Made by a program: the position numbers and the translations under genes. Below, one piece after another: positions 1-8,760 of a DNA stretch of 64,000 nucleotides. Numbering within the stretch: position 1 is the stretch's first letter; each line of letters begins with the position of its first letter. Under the pieces are notes generated by a model that did not search any database, was not told the origin of the DNA, and worked only from the letters and a program-made list of their open reading frames with translations. This stretch comes from Phymatolithon calcareum (taxonomy: Eukaryota; Rhodophyta; Florideophyceae; Hapalidiales), in assembly GCA_977006965.1 (NCBI GenBank), contig OZ345354.1, positions 1,240,001 through 1,304,000 on the forward strand, given 5' to 3'.

Positions 1-736
1 CTGGCGACGAAGTGGTGATTGCGAATTCACATCAGGTGCGTTCGTGGCGTAGAATTCTGAGGTTGTGACTGGACTTCTAGGTCCCGCGGACAAAGAAAAG
101 AAGTTTAGCGGCACCAAGATATCATTTCTACAGGGTCAGGGTAATTATCATTTATCAGAAAGCGTTCTTTTGCTCGTTAAAGTGTTGTCGAATGAATTTG
201 TGCCCATTAAAAGCTATTGTTTTATAGATACCGGCGTGCTTTGTTACCAGATTCTAGACGTTAGTCTGTGAAACGTTCCGCTCTTGGTAGTTGTTAACAT
301 GCTTGCCAAGGTTTCGTCACTGCTCGTGAAGAGCAGCAGTAGGAATACAAATCGGGTTCTGCTCACATGCTTATATGCTCGTTTCCGGCGCAAATGATAT
401 GCATCTCAGAAACCATCCGATAAGTCCGTGTTTTGGCTCGTTCTTCCAAGGCTTCAAACGTTCCCTACCTCTTTCTGTTGATGCCAACAATAACATTTGT
501 AAGGCATCGAAAGCCAATATTCGCATTCGAAGCCCATTGGAATGGGTTGCAGAATCTCTAGCCGAACCATCAAAAATATGACCAATGATCATCAGTCTTG
601 GGTAATAGTAACAAGACTTCAAAAAAATTAGTGCCAAAATTCAAAATTCAAAAATCGTTCCCCAAACCAATAAAAGCGCGTGTGGACCACACGTGGACCT
701 GAATGCAATTTGTGTCTGTCCGTCCAACGCTGGCTG
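1..736. other. No gene recognised
   Basis: Only short open frames occur here (longest about 88 codons, minus strand, 371-637) and none resembles a known family. It probably contains the 5' flank of the BRCT gene that follows, but I see no clear promoter motif. Confidence 0.5.
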
Positions 737-1309
737 ATGAGCACAACCTCGACTAATGTATCTTCCAGGATAGCACGTTCCTCGCCAAGATCCCACAACA
801 TGGATAAGCTTCACGCACAGAAGACGCTATCCGGTGGCGTACGCAAACCAGAGCGCAACTACAGCAGTCGCGATTCCTACTTCCGCATTCGCGAGGAGAA
901 GCTTGCCGCCCAAGCGCCATCTGCCAAAAGCTCAATTTTGCGTGGTTGTACGTTTTACTTCACAGGACTCAAGTCCCGCAGCCAAATGACTCTTTCGCGA
1001 AGAGTATGGCGGCACGGGGGAGTCGTGCTTACAATGTGGCGCCGACGAGCCGTCACCCACGTCGTTTGCGACAACCTTGCAGGAGGAAAGATTGAAAAGG
1101 AGATTTCCCAGCGTGGCTCAGCTTCCGCATGGAGAGGTGTCGTTGTTCGTCCGGAATGGGTTGAAGATTCCCTGAAGCAACGAAAGATGCTCCCAACAGG
1201 GGAATACCGCGTGATTCAAGAACACGCGACGAAAGATATTCGCTCTTTCTTTACGATAAAGAAACCCGCAAAGAACACCAATGAAACAACACCTCATACG
1301 AAGTTGTAA
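737..1309 (+). CDS. Short REV1-type BRCT-domain protein
   Basis: Single-exon ORF of 190 residues from the ATG at 737. The open frame extends upstream to a GTG at 680, and an ATG at 800 is also possible. Residues about 67-160 form one BRCT domain: a hydrophobic first strand (LRGCTFYFTGL), the HGG turn, VTHVVC, and the BRCT tryptophan at residue 141 in PEWVEDS. The preceding segment with RDSYFRIREEKL matches the conserved lead-in to the BRCT domain of the translesion polymerase REV1, which is the closest family I recognise. The DNA-polymerase part of REV1 is absent. The tail carries TKDIRSFF (residues 165-172), whose spacing (x-x-x-I-x-x-F-F) fits a PCNA-interacting box with T replacing the usual Q. 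The inferred role is as a chromatin or PCNA adaptor in damage tolerance. It is convergent with the next gene, with 169 bp between the stop codons. It could instead be the first exon of a longer REV1 gene, but no polymerase exon follows. Confidence 0.75.
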   Translation: MSTTSTNVSSRIARSSPRSHNMDKLHAQKTLSGGVRKPERNYSSRDSYFRIREEKLAAQAPSAKSSILRGCTFYFTGLKSRSQMTLSRRVWRHGGVVLTMWRRRAVTHVVCDNLAGGKIEKEISQRGSASAWRGVVVRPEWVEDSLKQRKMLPTGEYRVIQEHATKDIRSFFTIKKPAKNTNETTPHTKL

Positions 1310-1478
1310 GTAATACACAACTGTACATAGCCGTGCCACTGGATAAAGGCCACCGATGTAGAGAATTCTTATTTACGCGTTTTAGATGGTGCAGTGCAAA
1401 GGAGGTTACGCCAAAAGAGACGAGGCCCAAAATTGTGTGGTGTTCGGCAGCAGTTGGGGAACACAAACCAAAAAATTA

Positions 1479-2945
1479 CTACATGAGCATATTCTCTGGG
1501 TTTGTCAAGCACTTTGAGAACTCTTGCAAGAATGCCGCCGACGTTTCAGGTCCTATAACGCGAGCGTCCGACGATAATGTTGCCTTTCCAATAATTGCCG
1601 TTCTATCTCCACCGTCATCGTTCGGCAACACTCGCGATACTGCAGAACGCAATTAAAGCAGAAACAAGAGAGTTAATAAATGAATAAAAGCACAATCGCA
1701 AGAAGTCTTTGAGAACAACAACATACCTCCAGCACCAATAGCGAGCATTCCGCTTTGAGGGGGGCTGATAATCGCCGAAAAGTGGTCAATGCCAAACATC
1801 CCAAGGTTCGAAATGCCAAAGCACCCACCCTCATACTCTGCTGGTTCAAGAGTCCCCTCACGCGCCCTCGCCGCCAGGTCTTTCGTCGCCGCCGCAATAC
1901 CCGCAAGCCCAATCCGATCGGCTCCGAAGACAACAGGCAAAATGAGTCCATCTGGGATGGCTACAGCCATGGAAATATCAACAGTGGGGTTTTCCACAGC
2001 GCCATCAGCAACAGGGTCGTATCGCACATTCATTTCCGGCACGCGCTGCAACGCGATCGCCGCTGCACGGATCACAAAATCGTTTACAGAGATACCCGGG
2101 CCGCCCTCCATACTGTTGAGCCGCTTACGCAATTTCAGCAATGCATCAAGCTCGTACGTCACTTCGCCATATTGATGTGGAACTTGCTGCTTCGATTCTA
2201 GCACACGACGTGCAATCGCCCGCCGCATTGATGATACTGGTACATCTGTATACTCAGGCTCCTCGTCCATCGGGGGTGCATCAACAACACCTGAACTCTG
2301 TACTGCTGGTTTCGCAGGCGCCGTGCTATCGCCGAAAGCAGTCCCATTAGCGATTGCCGCAAGCACATCCCCTTTCAAAATGCGGCCTTTAGGACCCGTT
2401 GCCGTGACGCGAGAGAGATCGATGTTCGGGTGCATGTTAAGAAGCCGTGCGACTGCAGGTCCAGTGGGACCGACGTACGGCTTTCGCTCCCCCGTACTGG
2501 GCGGTGGAGGCACTGCCGGTTCCGCGGATTTCGAGGGTGGTGGTTGTGCTGTGTCGCCCCCCGTTGCAGCAAGCCCAGGAGGGACGTAGTCTTTGAATGC
2601 GGCGATATCCTCCTCTTCCTCAACAGTGATTGCGAGAAGAGTACCCAAAGGAAGATCGGGAGTGTCAGGTTCGACAAAGATGCGGGCGATAAACCCATCC
2701 TCACGCGCCTCAATTGGCATTGTCGCCTTGTCCGATTCAACCTCAGCAATATCCTCGCCTTCCACATAACCCTCACCTTCAGATTTCTTCCACGCAACGA
2801 AGCGTCCCTGCGTCATCGTCGGCGACACTTTTGGCATTACGAGCTCCTTGTGATCCGGGAGTGCGGAGGACAAACCGCGTTGCGCGTTGAATAATAGTTT
2901 TCCCCATGCAGCGCCATGACGAAGAGTCGCCGCCCGCAGCAACAT
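1479..2945 (-). CDS. Pyruvate dehydrogenase E2 / E3-binding-protein-like subunit
   Basis: Two exons (2945-1727 and 1639-1479) give 459 residues. I chose the ATG at 2945 because it starts an Arg/Leu/Ala-rich leader (MLLRAATLRHGAAW) typical of mitochondrial import; the frame is open further upstream but lacks similarity there. Order of domains: one lipoyl domain with the lipoylated lysine (Lys73) in ESDKATMP; an Ala/Pro-rich linker; a peripheral-subunit-binding domain (about 162-198, VARLLNMHP...GRILKGDVLAAI); and a catalytic-type acyltransferase domain (about 238-459) with VPHQYGE, NDFVIRAAAIAL and GISNLGMFGIDHFSAIISPP. Exon 2 supplies the last strand and helix. Where active E2 enzymes carry DHRVxDG, this protein reads SSDARVIGPE, so the catalytic His (and the following D-G) is missing. 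That is the hallmark of the non-catalytic E3-binding protein (PDHX/protein X) of animals and fungi. A PDC-X-like structural subunit of mitochondria is therefore favoured over an active E2. Confidence 0.85.
1640..1726 (-). other. 87-bp spliceosomal intron of the E2/PDHX-like gene
   Basis: The donor reads G|GTATGT and the acceptor TTCTGCAG|T on the minus strand. Without splicing the frame runs on for about 25 unrelated residues. With splicing it joins the conserved C-terminus of the acyltransferase fold in phase, and total exon length is a multiple of three. Confidence 0.85.
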
Positions 2946-3270
2946 CTTGCGCAAGGCACAGATCGTCTGCGCGAAGACGGTGAGATCGGCGTGTAGAATG
3001 CTCGCGATGCGACTTGCCAGACTGACGTGGACGAGGACAAAATGCATCCGTGCGTATGATCTTTTATTAACTACTGTAAGGAAATGCCAGCTTGGCAGGA
3101 TCACACCAATGGGCATCATTCCCGCCAGAAGTAGAACGAAACTTATGGCAATGCGGATCACGAAACCCCGACGCCATCTCGGTTGTCCGACGGCCACGGA
3201 AGATCCCTGTACTGTACAGTATTCGACAATCTTGCCTCTCCCATCGACATCGTAGGGGGGGACACTCAGC
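2946..3270. promoter_or_regulatory. Divergent intergenic promoter region, E2/PDHX-like and MCM8
   Basis: The ATG codons of the minus-strand E2-like gene (2945) and the plus-strand MCM8 gene (3271) are 325 bp apart and point away from each other, so both core promoters must fit in this interval. It is open in several frames, but I find no further coding similarity in it. No TATA box is obvious close to either start. Confidence 0.5.
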
Positions 3271-5592
3271 ATGCTATCTTGGTTCAGCGAAAAAGGCTGG
3301 AAGATATGCTTCCCAGACGACGAAAACGAGGAGAGCGCACCTGCACGTGCCGCCACAGTGCAGCGTCTTGTCGACTTCTTCAGCTCTCCAAATGGACAGA
3401 CTCGACTAAGCGCCACGCCAAAGGGGACTTTTGCATTGCCTCTTGACTACACCCAGATGCGTTTGCCGGCTGCAGACGAAGCCCTGCGCGAAGCCGCCAT
3501 ATGTTTGGCTGATGCCCCAGATGATGTCATCGCATCGCTTAGTCTTGCCGCCTCTCGAGCATGCGAAGTTCTTGCGGAGAAATTTCCAGATGGAAATTTC
3601 CCTCAGCTTTCTGTGGCGCTTGAAAATAAGCTGGTGCCACGCATGTACAATTTTACTCCACTCACATCGATGCGGCGTCTTAGGGGAAACTCAGTGGGAA
3701 AATTCGTGGGTGTCAGAGGCACTGTTGTAAGAGTCTCAAATACGCGACAGCAGGTCGTATCCATGCCGTTCTTATGTGGGAAGTGCGGGGAACAACAGTC
3801 CATAACGTTTACCGATTTTAAATACACTCCGCCGGTCAGCTGCGAGACACCGAGGTGCAGGGGTAAGGCGTTTGAACCCCTTAGAGATAAAGCGGAGACT
3901 GTCGATTGGCAAAAAATTCGCATTCAGGAAATTCAAGATCGCGATGACGAACTGCAGAGGGAGGAAGGACGTATGCCAAGAACTATTGATGCAGAACTGT
4001 TTTCGGACTTAATTGATACTTGCATTCCAGGTGATATAGTAACTCTGAACGGCACTGTCCGTGTGCTTACGGTTGATGGAGGTGGTGGTGGGAAGAATGC
4101 AAGGAATGCAAGATGTTTATACTACATGTACCTTGAGGCAAACTCCATCTACAATCCGCGCAATGGCTCTGGTGCAGCAACAGCCGCTATCGGAAAGCAT
4201 ATGCTTGAGATGGAGACAATGCATATGCACCAACTTATCAGAGACGTGATTCAACATGAAGATCCTTTTGGCTTCTTGGTGCATTCCACTGTCCCATCTA
4301 TTTACGGTCACGAAATTGTAAAAGCCGGTATGCTCCTTGCACTATTTGGGGGCTCTTCAAAGAGGAAAAAGAAGAAGAAAACAGTTGGACCCAATGATGA
4401 TTCTGAAGCTATATCTATCCGTTGCGATATTCACTGCATTGTCGTCGGAGATCCTGGACTTGGCAAATCGCAAATGTTGAAGGGAATTTCAAGAATCGCA
4501 CCACGAGGTGTTTACGTATGTGGCAACACTACCACGACTGCAGGATTAACCGTGACCGTTGTGCGTGAAGCGTCCGGCGATTTTGCTCTAGAAGCAGGTG
4601 CACTCGTTCTGAGCGATCGCGGCGTTTGCTGCATTGATGAATTTGACAAGATGGGTGCTGAACACGCCGCTCTTCTCGAAGCAATGGAGCAGCAAAGTGT
4701 AAGCGTCGCGAAAGCAGGCTTATTATGCAATCTTAGTGCTCGCACGACGGTCGTTGCGGCAGCAAATCCAGTGGGCGGCCACTATGACCGTTCGAAAACA
4801 GTGTGTGAGAATTTGAAAATGGCACTACCGCTTCTATCGCGCTTCGACCTGGTCTTTATTCTGCTCGACAAACCGGATGAGGATCGGGATCGTTTTATCT
4901 CTGAGCACATCATGGCCATGTTCGGCATGCGTGACACACGGGGCCCTGGTGGGCACACACAGCGCACAGTGCCGCGCAGAACCACGCAAAGCAACTCGCA
5001 ACATATACCTCCTCTTGCGTCACATGCAGAATTTCCGTTTAAGGGCGATCGCAAAAGCCTGCTAAAACGATTGCGCGAAATGAGAGTGCGAGACCCTCTC
5101 CCAGCGAGCGTATTCCGACAGTACATCACTTACGCAAAAGCACATGTGCACCCGGAGCTTTCTGAAGGCGCGAAAAAGGTACTACAGGACTTTTATCTAA
5201 CGTTGAGGAAAGGTGCCAAAGAGCAAGCCGCCGAAACAACCCCTATCACCACGCGCCAGTTGGAGAGTCTCATTCGACTCTCTCAGGCGCGAGCAAGAGC
5301 CGTGATGCGCACCGTCGTCACTGCGGATGATGCACGCGACGTTGTCGAAGTGATGCGCGAATCTATGCTTGATACTTTAACGGATGAAAATGGGACTATC
5401 GACCTTGGTCGGTCGTCGGGAATGAGTCGTGTGAAGGACGCAAAAAGGTACATTGCGGCATTACACGCTGAAGCTCAGCGATCGGAAAACGCTCTTTTTG
5501 ACCGATCGAGACTGAAGCGAATTGCTGCTGCAATCAATATTCCAAAAGCCAGGCTGGATACTTTGGTTGAGACTTTGAACTATCAAGGGTAA
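3271..5592 (+). CDS. MCM8: DNA helicase MCM8
   Basis: Intronless ORF of 773 residues. The start at 3271 is supported because the MCM8-type N-terminal block GWKICFPDD begins within ten residues of it. An OB-fold zinc ribbon with C169-x2-C172 and C191-x4-C196 is followed by the AAA+ core: Walker A GDPGLGKSQ (from residue 393), Walker B CCIDEFDKMG (D456), sensor-1 AAANPVGG, and arginine-finger block LLSRFDLVF (521-529). The signature after Walker A, VCGNTTTTAGLTVTV, with an extra Thr run, separates MCM8 from MCM2-7. A C-terminal winged-helix-like segment follows. Length is slightly below animal MCM8 (about 840). The known role of the family, with MCM9, is homologous-recombination repair of crosslinks and broken forks in the nucleus. 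A Lys-rich run near residue 370 (KRKKKKK) could be a nuclear signal. All ATPase residues I can check are present, so the protein looks functional. No MCM9 lies in this window. Confidence 0.95.
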   Translation: MLSWFSEKGWKICFPDDENEESAPARAATVQRLVDFFSSPNGQTRLSATPKGTFALPLDYTQMRLPAADEALREAAICLADAPDDVIASLSLAASRACEVLAEKFPDGNFPQLSVALENKLVPRMYNFTPLTSMRRLRGNSVGKFVGVRGTVVRVSNTRQQVVSMPFLCGKCGEQQSITFTDFKYTPPVSCETPRCRGKAFEPLRDKAETVDWQKIRIQEIQDRDDELQREEGRMPRTIDAELFSDLIDTCIPGDIVTLNGTVRVLTVDGGGGGKNARNARCLYYMYLEANSIYNPRNGSGAATAAIGKHMLEMETMHMHQLIRDVIQHEDPFGFLVHSTVPSIYGHEIVKAGMLLALFGGSSKRKKKKKTVGPNDDSEAISIRCDIHCIVVGDPGLGKSQMLKGISRIAPRGVYVCGNTTTTAGLTVTVVREASGDFALEAGALVLSDRGVCCIDEFDKMGAEHAALLEAMEQQSVSVAKAGLLCNLSARTTVVAAANPVGGHYDRSKTVCENLKMALPLLSRFDLVFILLDKPDEDRDRFISEHIMAMFGMRDTRGPGGHTQRTVPRRTTQSNSQHIPPLASHAEFPFKGDRKSLLKRLREMRVRDPLPASVFRQYITYAKAHVHPELSEGAKKVLQDFYLTLRKGAKEQAAETTPITTRQLESLIRLSQARARAVMRTVVTADDARDVVEVMRESMLDTLTDENGTIDLGRSSGMSRVKDAKRYIAALHAEAQRSENALFDRSRLKRIAAAINIPKARLDTLVETLNYQG

Positions 5593-5816
5593 TCTGGATT
5601 TTCCCTCACTTATGTTTTCGGAGCCAACAAAGCGGTCGCGACAAACGAAGATACTAACTTTTAATTCTTGTTCACTGACTGGAACGTGCAGATGCATGAT
5701 TAAGACAAAGCCAGGCGTTTGGAAATTACAAAGCTCTTCGTTTTCACAATGAGGCATTTAAAGACACCATCGAAAAGTTTCGCCTTGGGTAACGTGAGGC
5801 AGTGGTGTCGGAGCGC

Positions 5817-6113
5817 TTAAACGTTAGCCGCTGGGGGTGGTGTGGTTATGCCCTTAGCATGGCCTTGATTAGAACCGGGGCTAGCCATTGCCCTGAAGCC
5901 CCAGACCCATCCCCAAATTACTCCGAAACCGAAAAGTGGAAACGTCAAGATTTGAAGCAAACCCACCAAGACATACGCGCAATCGCAGCCGAAAAATAAG
6001 CCGAAGAGAATCGTCGTGAGGCCTGGGAAGAAGAAAGAACAAATGAACAAGATCACTCCTGGGCAAAAGCCCATCGCGGGCGGGTTCCAGGCCGCAAACT
6101 TGAATGACGTCAT
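5817..6113 (-). CDS. Small two-helix membrane protein, Spec3/Stum-like
   Basis: ORF of 98 residues with an ATG at 6113 and an in-frame stop five codons upstream, so this start is firm if the gene is single-exon. After MTSFKFAAWNPPAMGFCPG come two hydrophobic segments: about residues 18-38, containing FICSFFFPGLTTILFGLFFG, and about 47-71 (VLVGLLQILTFPLF then WGWVWGF). The short polar tail ends in PPPAANV. The pattern of a Phe-Pro-Gly-Leu-Thr-Thr hairpin, then GLLQ-L-T, then a Trp-rich second helix resembles the Spec3/Stum family of small tetrapass or hairpin membrane proteins. A PMP3-like stress protein is a weaker alternative. The function cannot be inferred. It is tail-to-tail with MCM8 (224 bp between stops). 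Confidence 0.5.
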   Translation of the reverse strand: MTSFKFAAWNPPAMGFCPGVILFICSFFFPGLTTILFGLFFGCDCAYVLVGLLQILTFPLFGFGVIWGWVWGFRAMASPGSNQGHAKGITTPPPAANV

Positions 6114-7384
6114 GTTTGGAGACGATTATGACGCTCGGCTAATCAGCTGGTTCTTCAACGGGACAACTCAGATCGTTGGAGCGTTGCAATCGACCAAGGA
6201 TGTGCTTGTTGCTTAAGAACCGTATTCGGCACGTTGCAAGCGGGCGTGTTGGGTAATTTATTCCGCTCGGAATGGGAGCTGTCATTCTAATGACAAATTG
6301 ACTCGGAGATGGACTACAAATTTGTTTCAAAAAAACTTCGCTAAGTGAAGATTGTTTGTCTTGTTGGCTTTGCATTCACAGCACGGCGATGACACGTTTC
6401 CCCCTCCCAGCACTACACAAACCCGGCCAAGGCATAGGGCCTCACGGGTAAATTTATTGTTTCCATTACGAACGTTGCAATTGAGTCCGCTGAAGGCGCC
6501 TTTGGTAAGCGAGAGCATTCGTCGCAGTTTGTAGGGACAATGTAGACCCGATCTGCTACGAGTAGATGTGTGGCGGTGTCAACAACGATGCCCTGGTGGG
6601 GGAATCCTCATTGCCCTTGCTCTCTGCAAAATGGCAAATTTAAGAGTTAGAATAGTTTTCGGACCAAGTGCGAAAAGCGATGGAATCTACGTGGGGTTGA
6701 TTTCGGCTATTGGACGTGGGATTAGAGGACCATCACCACGCCAACAAGGCGACGGACGCTATACTTTTCTTGCAAAGAGCACGCGAACATGTTTTCTACT
6801 GTCGAGGCTGAGGTAGATAGGGGCTTGGGGCATGGACGGTCTACTAGATACAACCGACTTGCATCCCTAGCCTTGTGGCAGCGCAGTCGTTGCAGCGGGG
6901 CGGCTTCCAGCTTTCTTTGCTTGTTAGCGCTGGTTAGCATGGAGCCTGGGCCTGTCATTGCCTTAAAGGCCCATGCCCAAGCCCAACCTATTCCGTGACC
7001 CACTGGTTAGAACCGAGATGCAGACTCATACTGCGTAATGTGCTTAGAAACCACCCATTGGACCTGGTCCACCGCAGTGATCCATCGGTAGCATCCTCGA
7101 TCCTGCAAGAAGTCTAGACACAGGGCGAAGCTTTACTTGTGCTGAACGTTCCACTTTTCAAGTGCTGCATTTCTCCGTTGCAGAAAACCATGCCACGCAA
7201 GACATGCCTTATCGCAATATGCATACCACGATCGCACTAGCCACGCAATGAACCAATCCATAACTTCAGGGTCCGGAGGTCGCAGTTATCAATACATCAT
7301 CTCAGAAGCCCAGCGCTCTATCTTTGCATTTACGCACTGTGTCAAGGATGCGATCCGAGGCGACGAAGGACCACAAGCATCAGA
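6114..7384. other. Intergenic, no complete gene
   Basis: There is no convincing ORF apart from a short echo of the neighbouring membrane-protein gene (see 6930-7003). This stretch must hold the promoters of the membrane-protein gene (leftward) and the MAP kinase (rightward). Confidence 0.5.
6930..7003 (-). pseudogene. Partial echo of the small membrane-protein gene
   Basis: The minus-strand frame reads IGWAWAWAFKAMTGPGSM. This parallels WGWVWGFRAMASPGSN at the end of the 98-residue membrane protein about 1 kb away, and the DNA is recognisably related over about 60 bp. The first hydrophobic helix is not preserved. It is probably a decayed tandem duplicate of the gene's 3' part, though convergence of a Trp/Ala-rich string cannot be excluded. 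Confidence 0.35.
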
Positions 7385-8760
7385 ATGTCGGAAGTGGACA
7401 GGAGATATCCCGATGGCGAAATGGTACGCTTGATGCGAGTGGGAATTCAACCGATTAAATCCAATGTTCCAAGGAGACATGCTTACCTTGTACGAAACCA
7501 AAAGTTTGTTATCCACAAAAAATATAACATTCACGATGTTATAGGTATTGGATCGTACGGTGTGGTCGTATCCGCGGTGGATGCCTATACAAGCGAGAGA
7601 GTTGCTGTTAAGAAAGTGGCGAATCTCTTCGATAACTTGGGCGATGCAAAGCGAATCCTGCGAGAAATTCGATTGATGAGGCTCTTGAAACACGATAAGG
7701 TATGTATTTAGCATTAGCTATTGCAGAGCGATGCATTCCCAACCAAAGCATACACAGGACGGAACTAATACGACTGTTTTCTAGATTTTGAGTATTGTTG
7801 ACATGGAAGTTCCGGACTCACCCGAAGATTTCAGTGAGTTGTACATCGTCAGTCCATTGTACGACAAAGATTTAGCGCACATTCTATCTTCTGGTGTCCC
7901 CCTGGAAGATTGCCACATTCAGTTCTTCTTTCACCAAATGCTTTCCGCCGTCAAGTACATGCACAGGTACAGTTGCTCTCAGTGACCTATTGTTCCATTT
8001 GAATCGCAGTCTCACTCTCCACGAACCTAACCACCAAGGATTTTCGTTTTGCAGCGCACGTGTACTTCATCGAGACTTGAAACCTGCAAACATCCTGGTG
8101 TTGGAGAACTGTGACATAGCTGTGTGTGACCTCGGACTGGCGAGACACCAAGAAGCCGTCGATGGCAGTCTAGCACCTCAAATGACAGAATATGTTGTAA
8201 CCCGGTGGTATCGGGCCCCTGAACTTGTTCTGTCAACCACCTACTCTGAATCTGTGGACATGTGGGCCCTCGGATGCATACTCGGGGAGCTTCTAGGTCG
8301 TCAGGTCATGTTTCCAGGGAGAGATTTCAAGCATCAAGTGGAAATTGTTATCTCTATCATTGGGACGCCGTCTGAGGCTGATTGCTGCCATATTACATCG
8401 CATGCAGCAAGAAAATTTCTACGCGATTTAGAACCGGCCAAACCAATTGCGTTTCAGAAACTGTTTCCGAATGCCAACTTCCAGGCGATTGACCTGCTCC
8501 GCAGGATGCTCACATTCTCACCGGATAAGCGTATCACGGCGGAACAAGCCTTGGAACATCCATACCTGGCATCATACCATAATCCAGCGTTCGAGCCCTC
8601 CGTGCCTCACAACTTCGACTACACCAAGTTAGAGCCAAAGAGATCGAATGGCCCCGATCTCACTGAGACAGAGTTACGAACCCTTATGCTGCAAGAGATA
8701 TCTCACTTCAGGCGCATGGATCCTCTTTTTGTTAAACGTCCCGAGTTCATGGGACAGTAG
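7385..8760 (+). CDS. Mitogen-activated protein kinase with TEY activation loop
   Basis: Three exons (7385-7699, 7785-7966, 8055-8760) encode 400 residues. The glycine loop is GIGSYGVV (from G54) and the ATP lysine is K76 in VAVKK. Splicing of exons 2 and 3 creates the canonical YMHSARVLHRDLKPANIL with catalytic D173. The metal motif is D191-L-G rather than the usual D-F-G. The activation loop MTEYVVTRWYRAPE carries the dual phosphosite T210-E-Y212, the ERK/plant-MAPK type rather than TGY or TPY. The MAPK insert and the L16-like tail (FEPSVPHNFDYTKLEP) are present. The N-terminal extension of about 45 residues is not conserved. It is a Ser/Thr kinase at the end of a three-tier phosphorylation cascade, cytoplasmic and nuclear by family knowledge. 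The gene looks intact and its intron sizes match the other spliced gene here. Confidence 0.93.
7700..7784 (+). other. MAPK intron 1 (85 bp)
   Basis: The donor is AAG|GTATGT and the acceptor TTTTCTAG|A, phase 0. Removing it joins HDK to ILSIVD in the MAPK fold. Confidence 0.88.
7967..8054 (+). other. MAPK intron 2 (88 bp)
   Basis: The donor is ACAG|GTACAG and the acceptor TTTTGCAG|C. It splits a serine codon, and splicing restores the invariant HSARVLHRD block. The frame through the intron has a stop. Confidence 0.9.

Noticed and set aside
1755-2894. Several plus-strand ORFs of 88-154 codons
   Set aside because: Shadows of the minus-strand E2/PDHX-like gene.
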